NCBI GenBank assembly: GCA_046290815.1
Contig: JBKBUF010000015.1
Location: 48,127 to 112,126 of the forward strand
Length of the DNA: 64,000 nt
Reading direction: 5' to 3'
Origin: JBKBUF01 sp046290815
GTDB taxonomy: Bacteria > Bacteroidota > Bacteroidia > Cytophagales > Cytophagaceae
Shown here: positions 42,866-53,454 of the stretch, one piece after another
Numbering within the stretch: position 1 is the first letter of the stretch
How the letters are laid out: the number at the start of each line of letters is the position of its first letter
Position numbers and translations under genes: made by a program
Notes under the pieces: generated by a model
The model's input: only the letters and a program-made list of their open reading frames with translations
What the model was told of the DNA's origin: nothing
Databases searched by the model: none

Positions 42866-44788
42866 CTATTTAATTATAAGCTCTGTTCTTCTGTTTAATT
42901 GTTTTCCATCATTTGTGTCATTAGGAGCAACAGGTTTTGTTTCACCGTACCCTTTAGGTTCAAGCCTGTTTTTGTTAATTCCTTTTTTGACAAGATAACT
43001 ATAAACAGCTTCTGCTCTTTTTTTAGAAAGGTTTATATTGTAATCATGACCACCATCAGCATCTGTGTGTCCTGCAATTTCGATCTTAATATCAGGATAT
43101 GTCTTTAAAAAATTAAATACCCTTTCAAGCTCTGCCTCCGATTCTTTTCTCAGATGACTTTTATCATAATCAAAAAATATATTTCTTAAGGTGATAACAG
43201 TTCCTTTAACAACAGGGTTAAGGCAAATTACCTCTTCAATTTCTTTATATGAATCAAGAGTAGGGATATCAATATTTTTCGAATAGAAGGCATACTTTTT
43301 TGCTTCTACTGCTATACCATAGTTTTTTCCTGCAGGAAGAACAATTACATACTTACCTGTACTTGTATTCGGATTATATACTCCAACTACCTGATTTGTG
43401 GAATTATCTGTAACGGTAATAGTAGATAAAATCGGACGTTCAGTTATACAATCAAGAACCAGACCTTTCCATACTACCAAAGGAGTCATTTCAATGTTTC
43501 TTTCAAGCATGTAAATATCTTTGTCTCCTTTTCCTTCATCACGGACAGATGAGAAATAAGCTCTGGTATTATCAGCGGACCAAACAAAATGAAAATCATC
43601 TCCGGCAGTATTGATAGGATATCTGATGTTCTCTGCATCTGAAAGAAGTTCTCCTGTTTCCAGATCAATCTTTACAGAAAAAATATCAAATCCACCCATA
43701 GACCTATGTCCTCTGGAACTAAAATAAAGTGTTTGTCCATCGGCATGTATGAATGGAGCTATCTCATCATCAGGAGTATTTACCTGAGGACCTAATAAAA
43801 TTGCAGGAGCAAACTCTCCGTTTTCCTGGCGTTTCGACATATAAATATCTGTTCCACCTACTCCACCCTTTCTGTTACTCGAAAAGAAGATAGTATTGTT
43901 ATTTGAAGAAATACTCCCACTTGACTCCCATGCCTCTGAATTGATATTTTTTCCGAGACTTTTAGGCTTAGACCACTTATCACTTGCCAATTTACTCAGT
44001 AGCAAATCACCATTTCCGGAGGTAGCATTATAAACTATTAAATGCTGACCATCCGGTGACAAACCTACTGCCGCATCATGTTTTGCTGTATTTATATTAT
44101 TGCCAAGCGTTACTGGCCTTTGCCATACTGTATCTTTCCTCATCCAGACATAAACATCTTCATAATACATCATATCTTTCGGGTCCAACCTTTTTCCTTT
44201 ACTGTCCGGCCTTCTGGAAGTAAAAATAACAGAAGATTCATCTGCTGATATGAGGGGGTTATATTCGGGAAATTCAGTATTAAGAAAATTTCCAATGTTT
44301 TTAATTTCCACTTTAATAGGATCCAGCATAAGTTCCTTACCGTTTCTACAATAGGTGAGAAACTTTTCTGTTTCTGCAATTTTTTCTTTCTCGGCATCCT
44401 TCAATGTTGCTTTGTAGCTGGTAAAACTTTTAATAGCATCATCAAACTGATGATTCAAATGAAAGGCCTTACCCAAAAACCAATCGATATCATTTGATTT
44501 AGATTCTCTCTCCTTTGATTTTTTTAAATAAGCAAGTGCCTTGGCAGGCTTTTTTAATTCCAGGTAAGTCAATCCAATGTAATAAAAAACATAATCATTT
44601 TTACCACTTATAGTGTCACACTTCAACAATTCCAAAAGAGCATCATCATAGATTTTTTGTTTAAACAGAGATATCCCTTTCCTATAATGACTATCGTCAT
44701 CTTTATCTTGTGCACCAGCCTTAAAAACTACAAATGGTATTGTTAAAACTAAAAATATAATTTTAACAGGGTGATTTTTATATAACAT
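42866..44788 (-). CDS. OmpA-family outer-membrane protein with TPR and PD40 repeats
   Basis: 640 residues from the ATG at 44788, which begins the signal peptide (PVKIIFLVLTIPFVVFKAGAQ). TPR-like helices (about 25-150), a PD40/WD40-like propeller (about 190-430; e.g. ADESSVIFTSRRPDSKG, NNTIFFSSNRKGGVGGTDIYM, QTLYFSSRGHRSMGGFDIF), a carboxypeptidase-regulatory-like beta domain, and a C-terminal OmpA domain (FFDYDKSHLRKESEAEL, AGHTDADG, LSKKRAEAVYSYL, GYGETKP). This matches the PorE-like proteins that tie T9SS to peptidoglycan, and paralogues found beside sprB/porP genes. It is divergent from the SprB-like gene. Confidence 0.9.
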   Translation of the reverse strand: MLYKNHPVKIIFLVLTIPFVVFKAGAQDKDDDSHYRKGISLFKQKIYDDALLELLKCDTISGKNDYVFYYIGLTYLELKKPAKALAYLKKSKERESKSNDIDWFLGKAFHLNHQFDDAIKSFTSYKATLKDAEKEKIAETEKFLTYCRNGKELMLDPIKVEIKNIGNFLNTEFPEYNPLISADESSVIFTSRRPDSKGKRLDPKDMMYYEDVYVWMRKDTVWQRPVTLGNNINTAKHDAAVGLSPDGQHLIVYNATSGNGDLLLSKLASDKWSKPKSLGKNINSEAWESSGSISSNNNTIFFSSNRKGGVGGTDIYMSKRQENGEFAPAILLGPQVNTPDDEIAPFIHADGQTLYFSSRGHRSMGGFDIFSVKIDLETGELLSDAENIRYPINTAGDDFHFVWSADNTRAYFSSVRDEGKGDKDIYMLERNIEMTPLVVWKGLVLDCITERPILSTITVTDNSTNQVVGVYNPNTSTGKYVIVLPAGKNYGIAVEAKKYAFYSKNIDIPTLDSYKEIEEVICLNPVVKGTVITLRNIFFDYDKSHLRKESEAELERVFNFLKTYPDIKIEIAGHTDADGGHDYNINLSKKRAEAVYSYLVKKGINKNRLEPKGYGETKPVAPNDTNDGKQLNRRTELIIK

Positions 44789-44904
44789 CTTATCGTGATT
44801 GATCCTGCGAAATAACAACCATTTTATCAATTCTCCTATTTAAAAAATGATAACTGTCAATTTTATTATCTATCTTAGCAATAATTTTAATCTCTCTTTA
44901 AAAA

Positions 44905-47900
44905 ATGTTTATTGGTCGAATCTCCCTGCCCTTCCCTCAGGAAAGACAGAATGGAAAGTTTATTGTATTCAGTAAAGAATATGCGCAGCATTCCTTTATT
45001 AAAACAATCTCCATTCAAATTTTTATTTATTTTCTCTTAGCAGGTTTAGCTGAGGCTGCCATATATAAAAATCCCATCAACAACCCACTTGAGTGCAATA
45101 TCAACGGATCATTCAGTCATTCAAATGTAACCTGTTTTACCGGTGCAGATGGCACCATTTCCTTCCATGGGCTAACAGGCGGAAGCGGAAACTTTGAATA
45201 TTCCATCAATGGTGGTTCAACCTGGCAAACAACAGCTAGTTACAGCAATCTTTCTATTGGAAACTATCAACTCCTGATCAGGGATGCAGAGGACCATAGT
45301 TGTACAAAAATAATTCATTCTTCATTAACTATCACCAGGCCGAATCAATTATCAGCCACAATATCTTTCAGCAATATTAACTGCCATGGTGCAGCCACAG
45401 GAACCATCAACTTCACATCTCCTTCTGGAGGTAGTGGTGATTTTGAATACTCAGTGGATGCTGGATCGAATTGGCAACCAAGCAGAAACTTTACCGGGCT
45501 CACTGCAGGGACTTATCAACTCAGGATGAGAGATGCAAATGCAACAGGATGCATAAGGTCTTTTTCTAATGTGACACTTTCACAACCGGGACAATTACAT
45601 GCATCCATCACCTCTTCGGACGCTAAATGCTTTAATACTGCAACAGGTGTAATTACCTTAAATACTCCTGTCGGTGGCGGAGGAACATATCAATATTCAA
45701 TCGATGGAGGAACAAGCTGGCAATCTTCCGGAAATTATAATGTACCACAGGGCACATATCATGTAATGATAAGGGATGCAGCTACTACAACTTGTAACAG
45801 AACATTAAATCCTTCAATTGTCATCAACCAGCCAGGGCAATTGAATGCGGATATTACATCAACTAACCTGACCTGCTATAACACCCATGAAGGAATAATT
45901 GAATTAATCAATATAACCGGAGGAAGTGGTAATTATGATTATTCAATAGGAGGAAATGTCTGGACAAGCAGCCCTTTATTTCCTGAACTGGCAGCCGGAA
46001 ATTACAATGTACAGATAAGAGACGCAGATTTTACATCCTGCACCAGAGTCCTGAATAATCAATATGAGATCACACAGCCTACACAACTTCATGCAGTCAT
46101 TTCATCCAATATTATTATCTGTCATGGAGAAAGCACAGGAGAAATTAAATTCATTAATCCGACAGGAGGAAGCGGTAGTCACAGGTTTACCATAAATGGT
46201 GGCACTACCTGGTCATCCAACACTAATTACACCTCCCTTCCGAAAGGAATTTACAAAGTGATGATAGGAGATGACATACATCAGAATTGCACAAGAGTTT
46301 TGGAAGAGAATCTGGAAATAATTGAACTGGAAAACCTGAATGCTACAGTTAATTCCAATAATCCTACGTGCTACAATGTACCTTCAGGATCTATCACTAT
46401 TTCCAATCCCACAGGAGGAGGGAACATTTATCAGTATTCAATTGACGGAGGAATCAGCTGGCAGATGTCCGGAAAATACAACAATCTTCCTGCAGGCAAT
46501 TATGACATCAGAATCAGAGATGCTATAACTACTTCTTGTTTCCGTGTTCTTGAAAATAACCGAACACTTTCCCAACCTGCCCAGATCAATGCAACAGTTA
46601 CTGCTACGGATGCTAACTGCTTCGGCACCTCAACAGGAAGTATTAATATAAGTGATGCCGAAGGTGGTTCGGGAAATTTCCAATATTCCATTAATGGTGG
46701 AAACACCTGGAGTAACTCAGGTAATTTTCCCAATCTGGCTACAGGTTTCTATGATGTAAGGATCAGGGATGCCAATACAACAACATGTTCAAGAATATTA
46801 AACGGAAGTGTTTTTATAGACCAACCTGCGAAATTTAATGCAGTAATATCTTCCTCTTACATCAACTGTTATGGAGCCGCAACAGGTACTATTACCTTTT
46901 CTTCTCCCTCGGGCGGATCCGGATCATATCAGTATTCTGTAAATGGTGGACAAACCTGGCAAGTCTCAGGAACTTTCACAGGATTAAGTGCTGGCACATA
47001 TAATGTAATGATGAGAGATGTATTTTGTGCTGCAAGTGTTGAAGAGGCACTTATCATTACTCAGCCTGATCAACTTAGTGCAACCATAAATTCTCAAAAT
47101 ATAAATTGTTTTGGCGCAGGGAACGGTTCCATTTCTATTGTCAACCCTGGTGGTGGTGGAAATACTTATCAGTATTCCATAGACGGAGGTAACAGCTGGC
47201 AGGCTTCAGGAAATTACAACAACCTGCTTCCGGGCAACTATGATGTTAAAATCCGTGATGGTGCAACACCTTCTTGTGTTGTTACTTTGAATGGTGCTTT
47301 TCCTATAACTCAGTTTGCCAAACTTTCTGCAGACTTCAACAAGTCAAATATTAGCTGTAATGGTTTAACTGATGGCAGCATTACATTCGTAAATCCTGCC
47401 GGAGGTTCCGGAAGCTATCAGTTTAGTATTAACAACGGTGTCACCTGGCAATTTGAAAATACTTTCACGGGATTAGGAACAGGAACATACAACCTTTATG
47501 TAAGAGACGGAAACCATAATTCATGTTCAGAACCTGTTGGAAGTACTGTCATAAGTCAACCTTCGGCATTGAATGCTTCAATTTCCACCTCAGCAGTTAC
47601 ATGTAACGGAGGAAATAATGGATCGATAACGGTGACTACTCCTTCCGGTGGCAGTGGTAATTATGAATATTCCAAAGACAATGGATTGAACTGGCAGGAT
47701 GCAGCTTTATTTTCAGGGCTTACACAAGGATCATATACCATATTAATTCGAGATAAAAATGCAACGCATTGCACAAAAGAGGTTGCCATTGCAAATATTA
47801 CTCAACCTATTGCACTTTCGGCATCTGTATCTAAAGGAAATGTTTCCTGTAATGGGGGCACCAACGGGTTTATAAATATTTCCAATGCAGCAGGAGGGTC

Positions 47901-50900
47901 AGGAGACTATGAATACAGCATTGATAATGGAAACAACTGGAGTAACATTTCCAATCATGTTGGTCTTGGCATCGGAAATTATCAAGTGCTTTTAAGAGAT
48001 AAAAATCACCCTGCCTGTGTATTTAATGCAGGACTAATCCAGATAACCCAACCTGCTGTCTTATCTGCTACAGTTAGTTCTTCAGATGTAACCTGTCACG
48101 GTGGGTCCAATGGAACAATCATCGTAAGTTCACCTGCAGGAGGCTCAGAAACTTATCAATATTCGATTGATGGGACAAATTGGATTACCGGCGGTAGTTT
48201 TACCGGCCTTTCTGAAGGTTCTTATAATGTTCAGATAAGAGATGCAGCTTTTACATCCTGTGTAGTAAGCCTGGGAGGAATCCTAATCAATCAGCCTGAT
48301 CAGCTTGCAGCAAATGTTACTTTACAACATGTAACCTGTTTCGGACTAAACAATGGTAGTATTGCTGTTAATACTACAGGAGGATCAGGTAACTATCAGT
48401 ATTCTATTAACAACGGAACAACATGGAATTCCGGCTCTATTTTATCAGGGTTGACAGCAGGAAATTATGTTGTTATGATAAGAGATGTTGCTGACAACAA
48501 CTGTCAATTGACTTTGCCTTCTGCTTCAATTAACCAACCAGCTGCAATGACAGCATCCATTGATCTTACTCAGATCAACTGCTTTAGTTCTAATACCGGT
48601 GGTATCAGTATTACGAATGTGGCAGGAGGAACAGGCAACTATCAGTATTCCATTAATGGTGGTACGTCCTGGTCGTCAAACGGAAATTTTTCCGGGTTAT
48701 CAGCAGGCAACTATACAATAGTGATCAATGACCTTGGCAATTCCGGCTGCTCAAGGAACTTTGGTGTGCATACCATTTCGCAACCTGACCAGATCCAGGC
48801 TTCGGTAATTAAGACAGATATTACCTGCAATACTTCCAACGACGGAAGCATCACAGTAAGTAGTCCGACAGGAGGAAGTGGCACATACCAATATTCCATC
48901 AACGGAGGAACAAGCTGGGGAAACACCGGCAGCTATACTAACCTGAGCAATGGAACCTATAATGTTGTGATAAGAGATTTGAATCACACAAATTGCCAGA
49001 CAACACTTCAAGCTGTAACAATAAATCGTCCCTCGCTATTAAATGCTGATGTTGTGAAAAGCAATGTTTCCTGCAACGGAGGAAACAATGGTATAATTGA
49101 TTTTAATAATGCCATCGGCGGAAGCGGTTCATATCAATATTCTATCAATGGAGGAAATAACTGGAGCAATTCTGACATATTTACCGGATTGTCCGAAGGT
49201 GCTTATGTAGTGGTGATAAGAGACTTTAATGCTACAACCTGTGCAAGGTCATTAGGAACTGTTACTATTAATCAGCCATCAGCATTATCTGCTTCAACTA
49301 TGAAAACAGATGTTAACTGCTATAACGGGAATGATGGATCTATTACTGTAACACCTTCAGGTGGAAGCGGAACCTATCAATTCTCATCCGATGGAGGAAA
49401 TACCTGGGTAAACAATACCTCGTTTACCGGATTAACTGCTAATAACTATCAAATCTTTATAAGAGATTTTGTTGACAATGCATGTCAATACAATGCAGGT
49501 ACATTAGCAATAAGTCAACCACAAATCCTTAATGCTTTGGTAAGTTCCTTAAATGTAACCTGCTTCAGCAACAATAATGGTCAAATCACATTCTCCAATC
49601 CTACCGGTGGAAAAGGAAATTACCTTTTTTCAATTGATGGGGCGCAATGGTTAAGTTCAAATCAATTTAACAATCTTAGCGCAGGAACCTACTCTGTTTT
49701 CATTGCAGATGCTGATGTAACAGGATGTACCAGAAACCTTGGATCAATTATTATAACTCAGCCTGTTGACTTATCGGCAGAATTTAATGTCACTCATATT
49801 TTGTGCAATAGCACTTTATCAGGTGAAATTGAATTTAAAAATGTGGCAGGCGGAAGCGGAAGTTTTGAGTATTCAATTAATAATGGTACAAATTGGAACA
49901 GCAATATCCAGTTTAGCAATCTTGCTGCAGGGAATTATCAATTGCTAATCAGAGATGCTATAAATACCGGATGTGTAAAATTCATTGCCGACACCAGTAT
50001 AGTTCAGCCTCAGGCACTGTCAGCACAAAGCTCAAAAGTAGACGTAACTTGTTTTGGAGGCTCCAATGGATCGATAACATTCATAAATGCAACTGGTGGG
50101 TCAAATCAATTTGAATATTCTATCAACGGAGGCAGCTCATGGCAAACTTCAAACCAGTTCATAGGTCTTGCTGCAGGAAGCTATAGCCTTTCAATCAGAG
50201 ACCAGCTGACAACTTCATGTAACTTATCATTAGGAAGTATTACTATAAACCAGCCGGCTGCACTTTCTGCTTCTGTACAGAAAACCGACATCTCATGTGC
50301 AGGAGGTAATACAGGAGAAATTCAGATAATCAATGCCCTCGGCGGAAGCGGATCATACTTATTCAGTATAACCAATGGAAGCCAATGGACAAGCACTAAT
50401 GTTTTCCCGGGCCTTGCTTCAGGAGTGTATCCGCTAGTAATAAAAGATGCAGCCGACAATGACTGTGAGCATGCACTTGGATCATTCCCTATTGTTTCTC
50501 ATGAGCTGAGTTTAAATATTACATTCCAAAATGTAAGTTGTCATGGAGGTGCCAACGGACAGATTTCCCTAACACCTGTTTCTTCTAACGGACCATATGA
50601 ATATAACTTTAATGGCAGTGGTTGGTCTTCCCTCCTAACTTATAATAACCTAACCTCCGGCACTTATTCCATTGAAATGCGGGAAGTAAATAATCATGGT
50701 TGTAATAAAATGTTTAGTGCAACTTTAACAGCGCCTGCCATTCTCCAAGCTGATGTTGCATATAATAATAGCAGCTGTCATTCCGTTGCCGATGGCAACA
50801 TCTACATAAATAATGCTACAGGAGGAAGCGGCACTTATGGGTACAGCATCAATGGCGGCGCTGACTGGAATGGTTCTTCTGAATTTATCAACTTGCCTGT

Positions 50901-52281
50901 CGGAACATATAATGTACAAATTCGTGACAATGCAGATCAGAGCTGTGTTATTGTGTTAAACAATTCAATTACCATTACTCAACCTACCGAGATGGCAGCC
51001 TCAGTTGAAAGCTCAAATGCATCTGGTTGCATTGGAAATCCTAATGGAGAGATTAGAATAACAGGAGCAACGGGTGGAAGCGGAGCATATCAATATTCTA
51101 TAAATGGAGGAACATTATGGCAGTCGAACAGTACGTTTACAAATGTTTCATCGGGAACCTACTCAATTGTAATTCGTGATGCATCTGCAATTACATGTCA
51201 AAAACAAATTAACCCCGCTTACATTGTACAACACCAGGATCCTCTATTTCCTCCTGCTTTAACGAACCATCCTGAAGATGCAAGAATATGTGAAGGAGGC
51301 AATGTGAGTTTTACGGCAACTGCAGAAGAAAATTCCCATCCTTTAACCTGGCAATGGATGTGGGGCGGAATTGCACTTACAGATAATGAAGTTTATTCAG
51401 GAACCAATACACCAATTTTAACAATTAGTAATGCAAGTGACACATTAAATGGAAAGTTATATCACGTAGTGGTATCAGGAATATGTCAGCCTGATGCAAT
51501 AAGCGCTAAAGCAGAGTTAAGAGTAGACAAACCTGAACCTGCAACGGTGACCGGATCTGCCAATTATTGCTTTGGATTAAGTCCGCAGAAAATGGAAATC
51601 GCAGGTGTTTTCACAGAAGTTTTACATTGGGAGTACTCTACTAATCCTTTATCAGGATGGTCATTGATAGAAACTACCGAAAGCAACATTTTTGCGGAGA
51701 GCAGCCCTGGAGATCATTTTTATAAAGCTTACATAAAAAATGGCGCCTGTACACCTATGTACACTGATAGCGCTAAAGTAACTATCTATCCGACACCGAT
51801 AGTTAGTGCGGGGAAAGACACATCAATTATAATCGGAAAAAGCATCCAGCTTCAGGCATCAGGTGGGGTTGAATATAAATGGGAAAATGAGGAAGGATTA
51901 AACTCAACCGATGTAAACAACCCGGTTGTAAATCCTAAATCCACCACAGTTTACTCAGTAGTTGTGACAGATGAAAACGGATGTACTGCATCTGCGAACA
52001 TCACCATAGAAGTTAAACACCTGCTTATCCCTAACACATTTACACCTAATTCTGACGGAACGAATGATGTTTGGAGAATTACCAATATCCATTTTTATCC
52101 TGACGCTTCAGTAGAAATATTTAACAGATGGGGTGTGATTTTATTTAAAGAGAAAGGTCAGCTTAAAGGTTGGGATGGAAAATCCAACGGAGCAGAAATG
52201 CCTGCAGGAACATATTATTATACATTAAAAACATCACCTGACGCCGATCCGATTTCAGGATTTATAACGATCGTCAAATAA
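44905..52281 (+). CDS. Giant SprB-like adhesin with 25 repeat modules, T9SS type B
   Basis: 2458 residues. A long N-terminal lead with a hydrophobic signal (IFIYFLLAGLAEA), then 25 SprB modules of about 80 residues, residues about 70-2105. Each follows the pattern xCxGxxxGxIxxxxxxGGSGxYxYSINGGxxW, then FxxLxAGxYxVxIRD, a second Cys, and an ITQP-type linker. An Ig-like domain (NHPEDARICEGGNVSFTA) and a type B C-terminal domain (LLIPNTFTPNSDGTNDVW...FNRWGVILF) end the protein. SprB of Flavobacterium is the mobile surface adhesin for gliding. The next gene (7 bases on) is a PorP/SprF protein, normally needed for its export. Confidence 0.92.
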   Translation: MFIGRISLPFPQERQNGKFIVFSKEYAQHSFIKTISIQIFIYFLLAGLAEAAIYKNPINNPLECNINGSFSHSNVTCFTGADGTISFHGLTGGSGNFEYSINGGSTWQTTASYSNLSIGNYQLLIRDAEDHSCTKIIHSSLTITRPNQLSATISFSNINCHGAATGTINFTSPSGGSGDFEYSVDAGSNWQPSRNFTGLTAGTYQLRMRDANATGCIRSFSNVTLSQPGQLHASITSSDAKCFNTATGVITLNTPVGGGGTYQYSIDGGTSWQSSGNYNVPQGTYHVMIRDAATTTCNRTLNPSIVINQPGQLNADITSTNLTCYNTHEGIIELINITGGSGNYDYSIGGNVWTSSPLFPELAAGNYNVQIRDADFTSCTRVLNNQYEITQPTQLHAVISSNIIICHGESTGEIKFINPTGGSGSHRFTINGGTTWSSNTNYTSLPKGIYKVMIGDDIHQNCTRVLEENLEIIELENLNATVNSNNPTCYNVPSGSITISNPTGGGNIYQYSIDGGISWQMSGKYNNLPAGNYDIRIRDAITTSCFRVLENNRTLSQPAQINATVTATDANCFGTSTGSINISDAEGGSGNFQYSINGGNTWSNSGNFPNLATGFYDVRIRDANTTTCSRILNGSVFIDQPAKFNAVISSSYINCYGAATGTITFSSPSGGSGSYQYSVNGGQTWQVSGTFTGLSAGTYNVMMRDVFCAASVEEALIITQPDQLSATINSQNINCFGAGNGSISIVNPGGGGNTYQYSIDGGNSWQASGNYNNLLPGNYDVKIRDGATPSCVVTLNGAFPITQFAKLSADFNKSNISCNGLTDGSITFVNPAGGSGSYQFSINNGVTWQFENTFTGLGTGTYNLYVRDGNHNSCSEPVGSTVISQPSALNASISTSAVTCNGGNNGSITVTTPSGGSGNYEYSKDNGLNWQDAALFSGLTQGSYTILIRDKNATHCTKEVAIANITQPIALSASVSKGNVSCNGGTNGFINISNAAGGSGDYEYSIDNGNNWSNISNHVGLGIGNYQVLLRDKNHPACVFNAGLIQITQPAVLSATVSSSDVTCHGGSNGTIIVSSPAGGSETYQYSIDGTNWITGGSFTGLSEGSYNVQIRDAAFTSCVVSLGGILINQPDQLAANVTLQHVTCFGLNNGSIAVNTTGGSGNYQYSINNGTTWNSGSILSGLTAGNYVVMIRDVADNNCQLTLPSASINQPAAMTASIDLTQINCFSSNTGGISITNVAGGTGNYQYSINGGTSWSSNGNFSGLSAGNYTIVINDLGNSGCSRNFGVHTISQPDQIQASVIKTDITCNTSNDGSITVSSPTGGSGTYQYSINGGTSWGNTGSYTNLSNGTYNVVIRDLNHTNCQTTLQAVTINRPSLLNADVVKSNVSCNGGNNGIIDFNNAIGGSGSYQYSINGGNNWSNSDIFTGLSEGAYVVVIRDFNATTCARSLGTVTINQPSALSASTMKTDVNCYNGNDGSITVTPSGGSGTYQFSSDGGNTWVNNTSFTGLTANNYQIFIRDFVDNACQYNAGTLAISQPQILNALVSSLNVTCFSNNNGQITFSNPTGGKGNYLFSIDGAQWLSSNQFNNLSAGTYSVFIADADVTGCTRNLGSIIITQPVDLSAEFNVTHILCNSTLSGEIEFKNVAGGSGSFEYSINNGTNWNSNIQFSNLAAGNYQLLIRDAINTGCVKFIADTSIVQPQALSAQSSKVDVTCFGGSNGSITFINATGGSNQFEYSINGGSSWQTSNQFIGLAAGSYSLSIRDQLTTSCNLSLGSITINQPAALSASVQKTDISCAGGNTGEIQIINALGGSGSYLFSITNGSQWTSTNVFPGLASGVYPLVIKDAADNDCEHALGSFPIVSHELSLNITFQNVSCHGGANGQISLTPVSSNGPYEYNFNGSGWSSLLTYNNLTSGTYSIEMREVNNHGCNKMFSATLTAPAILQADVAYNNSSCHSVADGNIYINNATGGSGTYGYSINGGADWNGSSEFINLPVGTYNVQIRDNADQSCVIVLNNSITITQPTEMAASVESSNASGCIGNPNGEIRITGATGGSGAYQYSINGGTLWQSNSTFTNVSSGTYSIVIRDASAITCQKQINPAYIVQHQDPLFPPALTNHPEDARICEGGNVSFTATAEENSHPLTWQWMWGGIALTDNEVYSGTNTPILTISNASDTLNGKLYHVVVSGICQPDAISAKAELRVDKPEPATVTGSANYCFGLSPQKMEIAGVFTEVLHWEYSTNPLSGWSLIETTESNIFAESSPGDHFYKAYIKNGACTPMYTDSAKVTIYPTPIVSAGKDTSIIIGKSIQLQASGGVEYKWENEEGLNSTDVNNPVVNPKSTTVYSVVVTDENGCTASANITIEVKHLLIPNTFTPNSDGTNDVWRITNIHFYPDASVEIFNRWGVILFKEKGQLKGWDGKSNGAEMPAGTYYYTLKTSPDADPISGFITIVK
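45110..51230 (+). repeat. About 25 tandem SprB modules, period near 240 bp
   Basis: The modules are diverged at DNA level but keep the same protein pattern. They are in one frame throughout, with no frameshift. Modules 23 and 25 deviate most: module 23 lacks GGSG and module 25 has an inserted residue before its first Cys. Confidence 0.88.
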
Positions 52282-52288
52282 TTGAATC

Positions 52289-53359
52289 ATGAAAAAGTTT
52301 ATATACATCTTACTATTCGCGTTACCTTTCACTGCGGAAGCACAACAGGTGCCAATATTTTCTCAGTATGTATGGAATCACTACCTGATCAATCCGGCAG
52401 TAGGCGGAGCTGATAATTTTCTTGAAGCCAAAGGCGGTTACAGAAATCAGTGGACAGGAATCGAAGGAGCACCTCAAAGTTTTTATATGTCTGCTCATGG
52501 GCAGTTGAGAAAAAAAACTGTGAACAGAGACAATACCGATATCATTGTCAATAACGAGGACGACGAAAAAGAACCGGGAAAAGTGGCCAAAGCATTAGGT
52601 TATAAAAAACAGGAAAGCACCAGCATTCCTTCCAGTTACAGAGTTCGTCCGCACCATGGTGTAGGTGGAATGGTGCTTGCAGACAAAGCCGGACTTTTTA
52701 CCAGTACTTCTGTTTATGGATCTTATGCTTATCATCTTCCTTTAACAAAAAATATTTACGCATCAGTAGGTGTGTTCGTTGGAGTTAAACAGTTCAGAAT
52801 AGATGGAAGCAGAATGATACTGGAAGAAGACGGGGACAGAGCTATAGATTACAGTCATAATATGTCCGGTACCACTCCCGATGGAATTATCGGCATGATG
52901 ATTTATGGAAAAAGATTTTATTTGGGCGCTTCAGTAAATCAGATATTTTCAGGAGAAGCTGCATTCAAAAGTAAATATGACAACAACATCACAGGTGTTT
53001 ATAATCTGGAAAAACACTTTTTCTTTACCGGTGGTGTAAGAGTGAGATTAAGCGACCAGGTTTCATTTGTCCCTTCCACAATGGTAAGGTATCTACCCTC
53101 TACCGATCCTTCTGTTGACCTGACCGGAAAAATTAATTACATGGATTTGCTATGGGCAGGTGTTTCATACAGAACACAGGATGCGGTTATTTTCCTTGCC
53201 GGATTTTCCTATGCTAAGAAAATTGATGTGGGTTATTCTTATGATGTATCACTTAGTTCCTCCAGAAGATTCTACAGACCGAATTCTCATGAGATCATGA
53301 TTGGATTCAGATTGGCGAACAGGAATTATGGAAATGCGGTGCCGAGTTATGTTTGGTAA
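52289..53359 (+). CDS. PorP/SprF family type IX secretion membrane protein
   Basis: 356 residues. Signal peptide (YILLFALPFTAEAQ) followed by the family signature PIFSQYVWNHYLINPAVGG and YRNQWTGIEGAPQSF, then an outer-membrane beta-barrel with alternating strands to the end. A charged insertion (NNEDDEKEPGK) lies near residues 86-100. SprF is required for secretion of SprB in Flavobacterium; the pairing here 7 bases downstream of the giant adhesin supports the same partnership. The stop codon overlaps a heptamer run. Confidence 0.93.
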   Translation: MKKFIYILLFALPFTAEAQQVPIFSQYVWNHYLINPAVGGADNFLEAKGGYRNQWTGIEGAPQSFYMSAHGQLRKKTVNRDNTDIIVNNEDDEKEPGKVAKALGYKKQESTSIPSSYRVRPHHGVGGMVLADKAGLFTSTSVYGSYAYHLPLTKNIYASVGVFVGVKQFRIDGSRMILEEDGDRAIDYSHNMSGTTPDGIIGMMIYGKRFYLGASVNQIFSGEAAFKSKYDNNITGVYNLEKHFFFTGGVRVRLSDQVSFVPSTMVRYLPSTDPSVDLTGKINYMDLLWAGVSYRTQDAVIFLAGFSYAKKIDVGYSYDVSLSSSRRFYRPNSHEIMIGFRLANRNYGNAVPSYVW

Positions 53360-53390
53360 TTAAGAATTAAGAGTTAAGAATTAAGAATGA
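53358..53390. repeat. AATTAAG heptamer run at the PorP/SprF stop
   Basis: Four copies, the third reading AGTTAAG. The stop TAA (53357-53359) overlaps the first copy. Confidence 0.88.
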
Positions 53391-53454
53391 GACCTAATGA
53401 AGGATTTAAATGTTTATCACATCGCTCTCATTTTAAATTAAACTTCAAACACCA

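Noticed and set aside
44905..52281. Long tandem repeat that could suggest a CRISPR array or assembly artefact
   Set aside because: The period is about 240 bases, the copies are diverged and the whole region is one open frame with SprB modules; there are no short direct repeats with unique spacers.
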